Part shown: positions 30,901-43,356 of the stretch, in pieces | Layout of the letters: each line of letters starts with the position of its first letter | Position numbering within the stretch: position 1 is the stretch's first letter | From: Dipteris shenzhenensis | Lineage: Eukaryota; Polypodiophyta; Polypodiopsida; Gleicheniales | Direction: 5' to 3' (one strand) | DNA: 64,000 bases | NCBI GenBank assembly: GCA_047967505.1 | Contig: CM106538.1 | The notes under the pieces: generated by a model | What the model saw: the letters and a program-made list of their open reading frames with translations, nothing else | What the model was told of the DNA's origin: nothing | The model's database searches: none | Translations under genes and position numbers: made by a program

Positions 30901-33900
30901 TTGGTAGATAGAACTGTGCCATAAAATGACAATTTGAGCTCTTCTTGAACCATGTATCAAAGTTTTCTCAATAGCAAATATTAATACTAAATTTTTGGGG
31001 AATGGCAAGAAATTAAGCTGAAGTATATTCTAGCTCAATATAGCTACCTGCTCGGAACTAGTTGTATATGTGTGTTGGAGTGTTCACATGAAAACCTCCA
31101 AACTATATACAGTGAACATTCACCCGTAAAAAGTATTTTCTCAATTTTATAAAATCTACAAAATTTTAGGCAATTTAGTTATATTTTAGCTAAAAATCGA
31201 CAAATTCTCGGGAAAAACCTTCAAATTTTAACACCCTAACTTTTGTGATTTGTTGAGAAAAATGTTTTTTGTGAACACTGTGTTGGTTACACATATGCAT
31301 ATGTGTATGTATGTGGTAGTCTAAGAGTCAAAGGGTGGTAATCAAAGAGGTAGTTATAGTCAAAGAGTCCAAGGGTGGCGTGTGGTACATTTCCTAAGCT
31401 CTTCTCTTTCTCTTAGAAGTTAAAAACCCATCCTCTTGCTTTTTATCAATGTGGCTAATAGGTAGAATAGATGCCTTTGAGTAATGGGATTATGAGGAAT
31501 CTTTTATATGTGCTCCTTCCAAACCCTGCTTTTGGGAGAACCGTCGCCACTATGTGATGTTTACACATGGTAGCTAAAAAATATGGTTAGAAGGTTGTTG
31601 CCAAAAGCATAACCACATAGGTTCAAATCTTGACTTCTGCAACCTGCCAAATTTTCTAATTAGTTAGAGCTATCTTCACCTATACTTGAGGAGGGGGTGC
31701 CCATCCTCCCAACCCTAGTAAAAAAAATTTTAGTTTTGCTTTTTTTGACATGAGGATTTCTCCAAGCAAGGAGAGTCACCCAAGAATAGTTTGACCTTGG
31801 TTGTGTTCAAAGTCTTAGGTGACTTTGATGTAGTGAGAGAATATTTCCTTATTATTGCATGAGAGAATGGATGCTTCTTCAAAGCAACAAACAAGACAAT
31901 TTAAAAGCATGTCAACTATGTCCAAAGTTTTAAAGTGAGTTTGCACTTGGAAAAAGCTTAGAAGAAGCATAGAGCTCATAGTGTTTCCCAATATGACTTT
32001 TGAAGTGGGAGGTTGGAAGTGGGCAAAGAAAAAATTGGTCTTAGAGTTTCTCCCTTACACATACAACATTCTAGGCACAATATTCACTCCACCTGACACA
32101 AATTTTTGCAACACCTTTTGTGTCACATAGCCACATGACCAAACAACCAATTGTATTTCACCCATACAATTCACCTGAATTGTATTTTGCCAATACAACC
32201 AATTGTATTTTGCCCATACAATTCACCTGAATCAAGATTCTATTTTCACCTTGAGTCAAAAGAGAGAAATTTACAATAAAAAGGCATAATTTACTCAAAC
32301 TTGCAACTTGAATCTAGGGTGTCTCTTGCCGAGTGTAGCTTCTTCTCCTTCTTTAAGCTAAAAAGCTTTTGCAAAGGGATGTTAGCATGGTACTTGAAAA
32401 GTTGAGATGTAGAGGAAAAGTTTGTGAGGGTAACAAGTGGAATAACACCTTATTCAAATCTTCCTTTTAGAAGTGATGCATCCCTAGAATTCACAACTAA
32501 AGTGTTCCACAAAATGTAAGGGACAATTAGCATGTTAACAATCTCACACCTATTGCAATATGTTTGCTCTAAGTTGGCACATCCATTGGAGAATGACACA
32601 TTGATTTCATATGTCTTTACACATCAGTATTGCAAAATTTACTCCCTTTGTTAATCTTGACAAGCCACAATATGTAATGAAATTGGTACCACATCAATAC
32701 CTTTATGTGCTTGTCCCACCTTCTGTTGTTCCAGAGTGATGCCCTTTCACGTATATACTGCCCGCTTTGTCACATTATCATGCGTATTAGTGTAGGGAGG
32801 TATGAGATCAAGGGTCCTTATTGTAGTATATCAAATCACAATTTTACGGAGCTTGATATTAAGACCATATGATTACCTTTTACTTTGGGTAGACTCTTTT
32901 GCAAAAGTAATGTATAACTTGGGAATTATAACATTGGTAAAGTAAAGTACACATAAAAAATTACATAAAAAATCACAAACTTGAGCCTCCTCTCATAGTC
33001 CAATAGGTAGGTGGCAGAAGAGCATGTACATAATACAAGAAGAACGATTAGTGATCAAAGGTCAACAAATATTAAACATGTATACCAACTGGATCTTAAT
33101 ATAGCATCCAATGTACAAGGCACAACATAGCTATGTGGTCAATGACCCACAAGAACACATGATGGAAATCTTATTTTCTCACATTATATAAGGCTAGCTT
33201 CATACGGGGCAGTACCATTTATGCAAAAGAGTGTTAATTGATTGGCATGGCACAAGGCAATTCACCCAAGGACATGGCCAATGGAAGGAAAGTTGTTCGG
33301 CCCCCATACAACACTCATTACCATGATTCTACGTAATTGAACTCAGAAATTCATTTGTGCCAATTGATTTTAAGATCACCCAACTAGGATACCCAAAATA
33401 ATAAACAAACAAAATGAGAACTGAGAATTGTGGTAATGAATGAGTACTGTATGAAGCTAGAAAGCATTCCATGTAAGATTAATACTCTTGGCAATCTAAT
33501 TTCCAATTCTAAAAGATAGACACCTTTATAATTCATGAAGATGAATGCTTGCAAACATCATTCTCTAGTGTCACTCTAGCGACTCCCAGCTTGTTGCAAT
33601 CATGAATCCATAAGAGAAGAAGTGGGAGAGGAGAGGGGAATGGAGAAGGGAGAGGGAGAATGTAAGGAGAAGGGGAAGATAGACCTGATAAAGATGAAGC
33701 AACATTAGAAATGACATATTATTTTAAAAAATGCATATGAATATATTCCATGAAGACATTAATCAGTTATTGTCACCAATATCTTGAACCATCCTGCCCT
33801 ATGATAAGAAGTTTAGTAAATAAAACCAATAGATTCATATGAAATTTAGCCATGTGCTTAAAATCAAAGATCTAAGAGAATCACTTGCATATCACAACAG

Positions 33901-34600
33901 GTTTTGTAACAATCACCAAATGCTCTTAAATGTTCATAGAATCACAAAAAACGAGGATCAAGTTGTGATTCTATAAAAACTATTCACTTGGGCCGTGATA
34001 GTCTTGGGCCCACAATACTTTATATAATCCCAACAAGTGTAGAAAAAGAATAATGGGTTATGTTTATAATCATTTGGAGGGCGTACCTCCTTGATGTATT
34101 GGATAGATCCCCACAACACGTGAGTCACCGCAGGAGACCACATTTTTAGCACCGCTGTTGGGGAGTTGCCAGGTATGCTTTTGCTTGCATTGTCTCTCTC
34201 ATTATCTACCCATTTCCCAATTTTGAAAAAGGCTATTGGTTTTTGGACTGTAGGAAGTGTAGGTGAAAGGAAGGTGTTTTGAAGTGATTTTGACTTTTTT
34301 TAAAAATGTTTTTGAAGTAGAATGAGTGTGAAGTTGAAGGAGTATATAGGCATTGTCATTGCTAAGGCCTTGATATTATCAAATCAAAAGAAAAGATGGA
34401 GAAATTGATGAATTTGAGCAAATTTCAAATTGATTTGTAGAGGCAAGAGCAATCCAAATTTTGAAAGTCTTCATTTGTGTCAAATCTTATTCTTTTTCAT
34501 TGTTTGTTTGATTCAGTAGGTAGTGTAGATTACATAGGACCCCAAAAACCCAGCACAAAAACTCCACATTGCTTGAAAATCCTTGAAACTTAGTTGGCAA
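30901..34600. other. AT-rich intergenic DNA with small repeats; no gene
   Basis: 31068-31270 is repeated at 40358-40540 (GTGTTGGAGTGTTCACA, AAAAGTATTTTCTCAATTTT). 32030-32066 (AAAAAATTGGTCTTAGAG, TACACATACAAC) matches 40541-40580 next to pol element 4. 32148-32235 is a short tandem duplication of CAACCAATTGTATTT...CCCATACAATTCACCTGAAT. 33610-33680 is purine-rich. I see no reading frame of interest. Confidence 0.5.
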
Positions 34601-34604
34601 AACT

Positions 34605-35250
34605 ATTTGTACTGGTAATGCTAAATTAGCCCTAATTCAGTGCACGCTGAATTAGCTTTAGCACATGAAATTACAAAAGTCGACGCTAAATTATGAAAGT
34701 CAGCACTGAATTACGAATTCAGTGCATAGTGAATTAGCTCGGACAAGCTGAATTACAAAAGTCAACAATGAAATACTAATTATGTGCACTGAATTAGCTA
34801 GCCCCACCTACCCCTAACAATTTTCACCTAATGACCAGTTAAACATTAAATGCTGACAGGTGGCATGTTAGCACCATGTTGAATTAGCCAAAAGTTAATT
34901 ATGAGTTACTAATTCAATGCATGCTGAATTAGCTTTAGCATGCGAAAGTCAACTTTGAAGTAACAAAGTCAATGCTAAAGTAGCAAAGTCAATGCTAAAT
35001 TACTAATTTCATGCATGTTTAATTATCAAAGTTGACACTGAATTACAATATCAACGTTGAATTACTAATTTAGCGCACAATGGATTACCTTTGGCATAGT
35101 GAATGAGCAAAGTCAACGCAATGAATTACCAGTTCAACATTGAATTACTAATTTAGCGCACCTTGAATTAGCTCCGGTATGTTGAATTAGCAAATTCAAT
35201 GTACTGAACTGCTAATTCAGTAGATGGTGAATTAGTTGCTAAACTAAAGG
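34605..35250. repeat. Degenerate short repeats around GAATTAG/AATTCAGTGCA
   Basis: More than twenty occurrences of (T/C)GAATTA(G/C) and related ATTCAGTGCA, AAAGTCAACG/GCTAAATTA motifs at irregular 15-35-bp spacing. The pattern is too regular for chance and too diverged for a clean period. Non-coding. It lies just 5' of a Ty3 gag, so it may be part of that element's leader or LTR. Confidence 0.6.
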
Positions 35251-35599
35251 TTGGCTAGTTGTTGTAGATTTACACAAAAATGACAAAATTTGCATGCAAT
35301 TTGCATTGAAATAAATCTCGTTTCTTTAAAAGAATCGTTGGGCCACTGCCCTTGCACCCTGCCAGGACGTTGTCCCTAGACCTTTCCCTACTATCGTGCA
35401 AGGAAGCCACAATAGGCTACCGCCTCTTGACCGCACATCAAAATGGACTCAACCTAAAATTGGGGCTTCAACTGGACCGAACAACATATGCACTCGAAAT
35501 CAAAAAGAGTCCTAGGAGATAACCTTAGTGCCTCAAATACCCTCTTGTCAACCTACACACCTCGCTTTGCATCCTTAGGGTAAAAAAACTCAAGTGTGA

Positions 35600-37135
35600 G
35601 CTTTTAACTGTGCGCAAATCACCCCATGGTGACCTATCCAGCTCAGAAAAGTCTATGAGCCTGGACGGAGCCATGGGAGAACTCTCCAACATTGGCTTAA
35701 ATGATCCCTGGTCTTCTACCCCTTCTACAATAACTAGATTAAGGGAAACCTTTTCTGACATGATGGGTAGGCTTGGACTAATTGAACCAAAAGATATATT
35801 AAATCTGTTTACTAGGTGGAATGGGGTGCTGATAGAACCTTAGGTTTCAACCCAACCATCGGTGTCAAAATTAATTAGGGAACCAAGGCACATCGTATCT
35901 ACTAGCAAACAACCACCACCATATCCATTCTTTGATGAAAACTAGTCGTATAGGGGTGAATTTTGCCCCAGACTCCCCCAACAGTTCCAAATGCTAGAAC
36001 AAATTGGACAAAAAAGTAATCCAAAAGGTCCACAAATAATATCCCCCACATCCAAAGTTCCATCATTTCCTACTTGCCCACAAACATGGGAGGTACGTCA
36101 TACCCAATGACAGCCCCTCACAGGCCTATATTTGGGGTGAACATGGCAATTCCCACAAGACCTTTAGCCCAACTTGTTAGGCCCACCAACCCCAAGTCAC
36201 AATGCAAATGCCTAGTGGGTAAGAGTCCTCAAATCCTACATTTATACTTGGAACCCTCCAAATCCTACATTTATACAGCCACCAAATACCCTCCATTGGG
36301 AACCCCAATGTACAAAGTAGGGTCACCACATCCTCGAGTTCTTCCTATGCCACAAATGGTGCTTACCAATGAGGCAATGGGGATCCTAGTGCAAGCACTA
36401 GGAAAGGGGGCCACACCTCTAGCTTTTATAGAATGCTATACATGTCAAGGTCCTCACAAGGCTAATGAGTGTCCATATAACAGAGTGACTAATCTTCCAA
36501 TCTCATGTTTTAAATGCTAAGGACCTCATTCCTTGAAAGGCTCTCACTACAAGGATGCCCCACCATCACTAGTCATGGTCCCATCAAACACACAAGCACC
36601 ATTGTGCATTGGGTGTGGGTTGATCACCTCTACAAGGATTGCCCAATGTGAAGCCCAACTAAAACCACCGCTGACCCTAAAACCAGCATTAATTTGCTTA
36701 GTGTTGAGAGAGGCCACATATCTTTGATATCCTTGTAAATACAAGGGCCCAAGCCAAGGCCTTTATTAAAGAGCTGCATAAGCAGGAAAAAACAGACAAG
36801 GCCAGCACATCACAACCTAGAGAGGCAACTAGATCTATGTGCAAATATGATAAAGGTGCCACTAGGATTGGAAAGGTCCATGATAAGATAATCATCCAGG
36901 ATGGGTCTCATGAAGACATTGCCACCCTTTTGGTGGTACTTCCTCCAATGGCGGCCTACTCAATACTCTTCTCGGACATGTCGAGGAATCGCAAAGAACC
37001 CCTATCCTAGGCAGAGCCACAGAAGGCCCAAGGTTCACCATGATTACCCAAACCCCTTGGTAGAGAAACAAAACCTTATCCAGGCACAAAACATGAGTTA
37101 TTTTACATGGGAGCTCACACCTGCAAATATTTTCT
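35600..37135 (+). pseudogene. Tat/Athila-like Ty3 gag remnant (element 4, gag part)
   Basis: Decayed gag. SSEKSMSLDGAMGELSNIGL and a helical stretch (35610-35843) are followed by a proline-rich part (36074-36400). Next come an almost complete CCHC knuckle, CYTCQGPHKANECP (about 36439-36480), and a second, damaged one (CFKC...GPHSLKG). From 36733 NTRAQAKAFIKELHKQEKTD and GKVHDKIIIQDG resemble the gag-pol junction of long Tat/Athila elements. Frame changes and stops throughout. Probably the gag half of the same element whose pol lies at 40.5-44.2 kb, now separated by the insertion at 38.2-40.3 kb; that link is an inference from order and orientation. Confidence 0.6.
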
Positions 37136-38160
37136 CCAAGCTTTTTCGCGTTAAAAATCCCTTATATCAAGTTTTGGCACTATGTATTGTAAGTCTTTCC
37201 CTTTTTATTTAAGTCTCTCGTATAAAGTTTTGCTATGTATTGTAAACCTTTTAAAGAGTTATTTTTCTTATAATGACATGGCAATCATGGTAAACTCATG
37301 GCATACCAAGATGGCGTGTTTTCTCACTGAACATTTTAAGCAACCTTGGTCCCCTCGAGTGACACTATGACTCTTGGTTCTCCATTGGTGACCTTTGATC
37401 CACATCATGGCAGTCCAATTCTTGTTCTACTTCAATATCTCTTGGAGTTTCTCACTAAGCTGACACGCATCCAAATTCTCAAATTTGGAACTTTGACTTC
37501 GGAAAGTCCTCCTAGTTCTTACAAATGAGCTCATTGGTCTAGTTTGACTTTTGAACTGGATTGTTGATGTCACTCCAAACACACTGGAGCTGTAAATGAG
37601 CTAGGCCAAGTACCCAATGCTCCAAACCAAGCACTATATTCCATCGCTCCTCCTGTGGTGTCAGTATACACTCCTTTAAATTGTCCTTCTGCCCAAGAAT
37701 GGCATCATGTTCCATGATCACATTCTGTGCCATATGCTGTTACCAAGATGTCCCATGTACACTATCAATCACAATCTCCTCCAAAATCCACGATCCTTCA
37801 ACATGTTATCGACAAATTGACAAAGAACCTAGGATGATGAATACCTTACAGGGCCAAGCAAGCTATATGCCACCACAAACATAGTATTTCGTCCCCTACT
37901 TGTGACGGACAACTCAACATGGAGTACATATTACTGATGGGTGAAGGTTGCAATCAACATGACATCTACCTTATTCTCTTCAAATGGAGAAACTAAGTAT
38001 GTGTGTTTGGGGGGGCGGGGGGCATCCACGTGCACACGCTATCATTGTCACATATCAGACATCCAAAAGCTTTTTGGTGCTATTCAAGAATATTGCTTTA
38101 AAGGAAACTGATTATAAAAGACCTCCATAAGCAACCATCCTCTCAAAATTTTAGAAAAAT
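37136..38160. other. No gene recognised
   Basis: Short frames only. A G-run lies at 38008-38021. Possibly non-coding interior of the gag-bearing element. Confidence 0.35.
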
Positions 38161-40345
38161 TGAGGTTAGTACCAACCAACGAAACCACTTTGCAGTAATA
38201 GATGAACTTGTATAACGACTTATTAAGTTGTTTTTGAATCCGTTTTCACATGCTATTTTCTTAGTGGCTCTTTTTTGTTTATGATAGGGTGTTTTTTTTA
38301 AGGGCCTCACCCATGCTCTAAGAGTGCTTGACTGGGTATGGTTGTAAGCTAGGGTTAAGTTGAAAGAGAAACTAGACACCTTTTCATAACAGAAATTAAG
38401 TACAACATGTGTGAGTACTACTTGCTATGTCTGTCATGAAGAATCAAGATGTAACAATGGGCCAGAATAAATAACAAGGGCGCACATCATGTGCTCGGAC
38501 AACACTACTTTGTTTAACTTTTATGGAGTAGATCGATTATTGATGTGGAAGGGGAGAGCGAGCTCATGCAAGAGAGAGAGAGAGAGAGAGAGAGGGCGGG
38601 GGGAGAGAAAGAAAATAAATAAATTTTATTAAAAGTCTTTGGAAGACCAAGAGGGTCTATGAGACTAATAAAGAAACTGGTACAATGAGCTGAGGGTGGA
38701 GCTAGCATCAGCACCCATGGTGAGTACAAATAGAAACCCAAAGTCCCGAATCGTAATGGCATCTTTACACAGTAAGAGTTCTCTGGGCTCTCGGAGTGGG
38801 AACAAAAACAACTATCAACTCTAGGAGGGGGGCGTCAATGTACGAGGTTGATGTGTCCATGATAGGTTCGTAGCGACTATCAACAAGTGTGGTCCGTTGT
38901 GGTCTCTTGACTATAGCCCTGCAACGAACGACTGCTACCATCATTCCTGTGAGTTTGGTGAACGGGGAAGGGAGGTCCGCAAGTGTGATATGTGCCTCTA
39001 TTGCCTGCGGGTCCGGAGTGTCTCTAGCTCTAGCTTGGGTCCTCGAGGTCGCCCTCTCCATGGGTCTTGCCGATCAGTGCTATTTGGTTGGAAAAACTCA
39101 GTGATCGTGCTCTGATTGGGGTTTGGCTGTGTGGCATGGTCCTCTCTATGTGTTCTAAGTAACCGCTCCCTATATTGGACAACCTCATGGATGAAGGCCA
39201 CCAGGATAGGAAGCTAGATAAAGATCCATGATCGTGTCTGAAAAGGCAGTAGTAGTGACCTTTGATCTCATAGGCACTCTCTAGGTATGAGAGAGAGAGA
39301 GAGAGAGAGAGAGCTCTTAGTGTCCAAAATTGATTGGGAGAACACTTTTATGAAAATGTTAGTAGAGCGGCTGCAAGGCACCGCTTTAAAGAAAGAATAG
39401 CAACTCCAGACATGCTCTTTGAACGTCAAATTAGACTAAGGTGGAAAATGGCGATACAATCGTATTTCTTACTAGAGAGCCATTTTTCGGTACGCTGCCT
39501 TTATTTGCTGTTCAGATGCATCTCGAGGGACATTCAAGACTTCGTATGGATCCCTTCTCAGCTTTGAAGAAGTGATTACATCTTCCTCTGATATGGCTTT
39601 GATTAGACATTCTTCGTGCCGAATTAGACGATCAAAATATATTACGTGCTTTTGTGGTGTTGAATAGAACACAAAGTTTTTAGCTGCACCTAGATTCGTC
39701 TGGCATCAGTAGCCCACTGCTACGTCAGAAACCGCAGGCAGAGATCAACATCAAGCTTTGGCTTTGACGCGGCTCGATAGACAACTCCCAAATGGATGCT
39801 ATGGTTACGCTGCAATCCGCCGCGTCGTTAGAGAGAGAGGTCGTGTGCTCAAAGACTTCCATGGAGCATTTATTGACAAAAGGTGTGGAAACGAAGCGTG
39901 TACTTCTAGGTGAATATGATCGCGGGTACTGTTGCGAGAGCATAGACACAATCGCCATAGCATGCGGCGGCTAGTCATGTCTTGTGCAAGCAACGAGTCA
40001 CGCCTGCTGAATATCTCCATAGCTAGAAGCTCCTCGGCCTCGTAAATTCCTGATTCAAATCATTCGCTCCAAATTCAACTTCCTGAGCTTAATACCTCCG
40101 AGATCCTCAAGCCCAAAGCTCCATATCACCAAGCGCCTGAGAGCTTCAATATTGATGCTCCATAGCAGCTGAAGTCATCTTGGCTTTTGAGAGCGAGAGG
40201 GGAATCGCTTTGCATGGGCGCTCCCAAGAAGTTGGTGCCGAGAAATGGACACAAATATGTTAAAAACTACTCGAAATGGATGTCGAGTCACGCTTACAAG
40301 CTATCAAGGAATGTATGTGTATTATGTCCATGTGTGTGTGTTTTT
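38160..40345 (-). repeat. Repeat copy B: carries a broken exon 1 of the ARG1-like gene
   Basis: Near-copy of 57829-59902 (copy C); its right half (39420-40345) also matches 24549-25460 (copy A). The exon-1 segment (39475-39620, minus) still encodes LRRDPYEVLNVPRDASEQQ and AAYRKMAL, but the start region has an indel (ATGTCTAATCAA then shift) and the donor AAGTAAG reads TAGTAAG. It is a gene fragment, not a gene. It contains (GA)n at about 38573-38594 and 39290-39311. On the minus strand 39201-38765 is a second coding-like stretch, including QSTITEFF. Confidence 0.8.
38765..39201 (-). pseudogene. Unidentified coding-like fragment with PIP-box-like peptide
   Basis: Two overlapping minus-strand frames, AFIHEVVQYRERLLRTHRED ... 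NQSTITEFFQPN (39201-38998) and AHITLADLPSPFTKLTG ... RTTLVDSRYEPIMDTSTSYI (39000-38765), look like one protein broken by a frameshift. The same peptides are partly kept in copy C (HEVVQHREQLLRT; QSMITEFF; VKRPQRTTLVDSCYRPIMDT). I do not recognise the family. QSTITEFF fits the PCNA-interaction consensus Q-x-x-I-x-x-F-F, though eight residues can match by chance. Confidence 0.35.
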
Positions 40346-40546
40346 TTTTTTGTGAACATGTATATATGTGTGTTGGAGTGTTCACACGAAAACCTGCAAA
40401 CTATACACAATGAACCTTTATTCGCCCATAAAAAGTATTTTCTCAATTTTATAAAATCTACAAAATTTTAGGGAATTTAGTTATATTTTAGCTAAAAATC
40501 GACAAAGTCTCGAGAAAAACCTTCAAATTTTGACGCAACGAAAAAA

Positions 40547-41310
40547 TTGGTCTTAGAGATTCTCCCTCACACATACAACCATGGACCAGGCCGCCCCAGG
40601 AAGAAGGTATCCTTCTCAGAGCCCTTAGATGCTGAGATGGCAGACCCACCAATAGAAAAGACTAAAAGATCTTGCAGGAGTAAGTGGTCGCCCTTGGATT
40701 TTTCCATCGGCTCGAGGCAAGAGGACTATTCGGTTGTTCAGGATCTTGCTCATCGGTCTTTGAGCATCACGCTCCCTCAACTAATAGCATTAAGCCCTAA
40801 GGTGAGACGTGAGCTGCAGTAAGGGCTCTCAACAAGGAGGAGCAAGAAAAAGGGAAAGGTGCGAGAGGTCTCTTCTATCTCTAAAGAAATTGATCGGCAC
40901 CCACATATAGTAGATGTCATCATAGAGAATTGCTGTGTCAAAAGTGTGTGTGTTGATGGGGGAGCTGCATGTAATATCATGGTGCCCCGAATCATGAAGA
41001 AATTGAATTTGAAATGCACAAGGCGTTCCTCCACTTGAATCAAGGTAGCAGATGGTCGACGACTCGCCACCCTGGGAGTCATTGAGGATTTTCCCATCAC
41101 TGTCAATGGGTTGACCACCACCATCAATTTCTATGTAGTGGACATCGAAGATACAGGTAGGAGTTTCCCAGCCATACTCGGGAGACCATGGTTGAGAAAG
41201 AGTGATGCAGTCAGCTATTGGAAGATAGGACACATGTCTTTTGGTGCTTCTAAAGAGAAGATCCCGGTGCAACCAGGTGCCACGAAACCAGAAGAAGAAG
41301 AGGAGTAAGA
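40547..41310 (+). pseudogene. Ty3/gypsy (Tat/Athila-like) protease region, element 4
   Basis: Starts GRPRKKVSFSEPLDAEMADP and continues WSPLDFSIGSRQEDYSVVQD. A retropepsin-like domain follows: CVDGGAACNIMVPRIMKKL (about 40948-41005), active triplet D-G-G instead of D-S/T-G. A frameshift follows, then TTTINFYVVDIEDTGRSFPA and ILGRPWLRKSDAV, which is the ILGRPWL flap of this clade. It ends in an acidic Glu run before RT. Confidence 0.78.
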
Positions 41311-41461
41311 CAGTGATACTCTCTCATGCTCTGTGTCTGAATTAATGGAAGAATCAGACGGGGGGGAGGAGTTCTCAGAGGAGAAAGTTTACATGATGGG
41401 GGTGTCTTCGACCCCGCCACTTGCAGAAAAAGTAACAGCTAGTCCTCAATAGCTTGAATCT

Positions 41462-42480
41462 ATGCTTTCCCCTGACCTCACTCCGAGTGAGAAAGATGAG
41501 TTCCTAGAAATGTTCAAAGATTTCCCTGACCTCTTTGCAACTAGCTACCACCACCTTCGCCATGTGACTGCCATAGAACACAAGATAGAGCTGAAGCCTG
41601 ATGCTAAGTCTGTGGCTCAGAAGTATCGGAGATTAGGGCCCTTACAGACCGATGCTTTGTGCTCAGAGTTGCAGAAACTTGTAGAAGCTGGGTTTATTGT
41701 TCCGGTTCACAATACTGAATGGGTTTCACCAGTGGTAGTCACCCCAAAGAAAAACAAGTGGCGGGTCTGCATCGACTATAAGAAACTCAATGCAGCCACC
41801 AAGAGGGACCATCATCCTCTTCCCTTTCAAGACCTCATTCTTGAGAAGGTAAGTGGTCATGAGATGTATACTTTCTATGATGGTTACCAGGTTTTATCAA
41901 ATCAGAATTGCTGAGGAGGACATGCTTAAAACCACATTTGCCACACCTTGGGGAACATTTGCATTCAAAGTAATGCCATTTGACCTCACCAATGCTCCTG
42001 CTACCTTTCAAACATTTATGCAGATGGTGTTTGCTCCTTATTTGGAGGTTTTCTTGGAGGTGTTTTTAGATGATTTCTATATATTCTCGGCATGTAAGGA
42101 GCACGTCATGAAGGTTAGGTTGGCCTTCCAAAGGTTTAATGATGCAAATGGCAGCCTCAACCCTGATAAGTGTACCATTGGAGCCACTCAAGGGAGGTTA
42201 CTGGGACAAATTGTCTCATCTGAGGGCATTAACCTGACCCCGAGAAGGTAGAAGCTATCCTCAAACTCTCCCTGCCAACAACCAAACGTCAGGTATGCTC
42301 ATTTGTCAATCTAGTAGGATACTATCGCTGGTTCATTGATCGATATGCTGCTTTGACGCGACCCATGACTATGCTATTAAAAGATGGAGTTGATTTCTCT
42401 TGGGATGAGGATTGTGATCATGCGTTTGTACAAATCAAGAGTGCTCTGGCTTCAGAACCCATTCTACACAATCCTGATTA
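41462..42480 (+). pseudogene. Ty3/gypsy reverse transcriptase, element 4
   Basis: RT with AIEHKIELKPDAKSVAQKYR, VTPKKNKWRVCIDYKKLNAA, TKRDHHPLPFQDLILEKVSG (the last is typical of Tat/Athila elements). A frameshift lies near 41890, then MPFDLTNAPATFQTFMQM and the catalytic stretch FLEVFLDDFYIFS, in which EVFL is duplicated. Another shift lies near 42245 before RYYRWFIDRYAALTRPMT-like thumb sequence and the RNase H start. Dead copy. Confidence 0.85.
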
Positions 42481-42489
42481 GTCAAAGAC

Positions 42490-43356
42490 TTTCTATATCT
42501 TGGTGAGCACACTCTGGCAAGTTTTCTTCTCTAGCAAGGGGAGGATCGGTTCATGTGTCTCGTTCGATTTGCTTCTCGATAAATGCTCGAAACTGAATGA
42601 TGCTACTCTGAGGCTAACAAGCATGCTTTGTCTTTGGTGTTCTGCATTGAGAAATTTAAGCATTATGTGGCTGGAAAGTCCTTTATCATAATCTGCAGCA
42701 ATGGTCTTGCAAAGCAGGTTCTTCAATCACCAAATCCCATGGGCCGGTTGGCCAAATGGTTGGCAGTTTTACAAGAATATGATTTTTCTTTCAAGATTGT
42801 AAAAGGGGGTTGTTCCAACTTGAAGAATGCTTTGATTGATTTAGAGGAGGGCCTCGATGTAACCCTTGTAGCGGCCATAGAAGTTGGGGCTCCATGGTAT
42901 GGTGGTATCTCTAGGTTTCTGACCGCTTTCTCCTTTCCTCCAAAAAGTACTAGCTATGAGAGAAAGAAAATCCGTAGAGATAGTAGGCGCTATACTCTCT
43001 TTGATGGGGTGTTATACCGTCAAGGCCTGGATGGGGTACTAAGACGGGCCATTGATGCAAATGAAGTACCTAAGGTATTGAAGCATTATGATGGATTTTG
43101 TGGAGGCCACTATGCCAGTGACTATACAGCTAAGAAGCTTTTACATGCTGGGTACTATTGGCCAACCTTGTTCAAGGATGTTACTATGTATTGCAAAACT
43201 TGTAAACCATGCCAATTCTTTGGTAGGAAGGATTTGTGTCCTGGGCAACATCACCCAGTGATGTCCATCCATCCATTTCAGAAGTGGGGAATAGATTTTG
43301 TTGGGCCCCTGCCCATGACTGCCCGCAAAAAGAAGTATCTTTTGGTAGCCACTTAG
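42490..43356 (+). pseudogene. Ty3/gypsy RNase H end and integrase zinc domain, element 4
   Basis: RNase H is badly eroded (LSLVFCIEKFKHYVAGKSFI; LAKWLAVLQEYDFSFKIVKG). Integrase zinc region: HYDGFCGGHYASDYTAKKLL, HAGYYWPTLFKD, CKTCKPCQFF (H-H-C-C kept), then FQKWGIDFVGPLPM with the first catalytic Asp. A TAG at 43354-43356 ends the frame; the same frame then continues. Confidence 0.83.

Noticed and set aside
38160-40345. Helitron as carrier of the captured exon
   Set aside because: I could not find a convincing 5' TC end and 3' hairpin-CTRR end shared by copies B and C; carrier left open.
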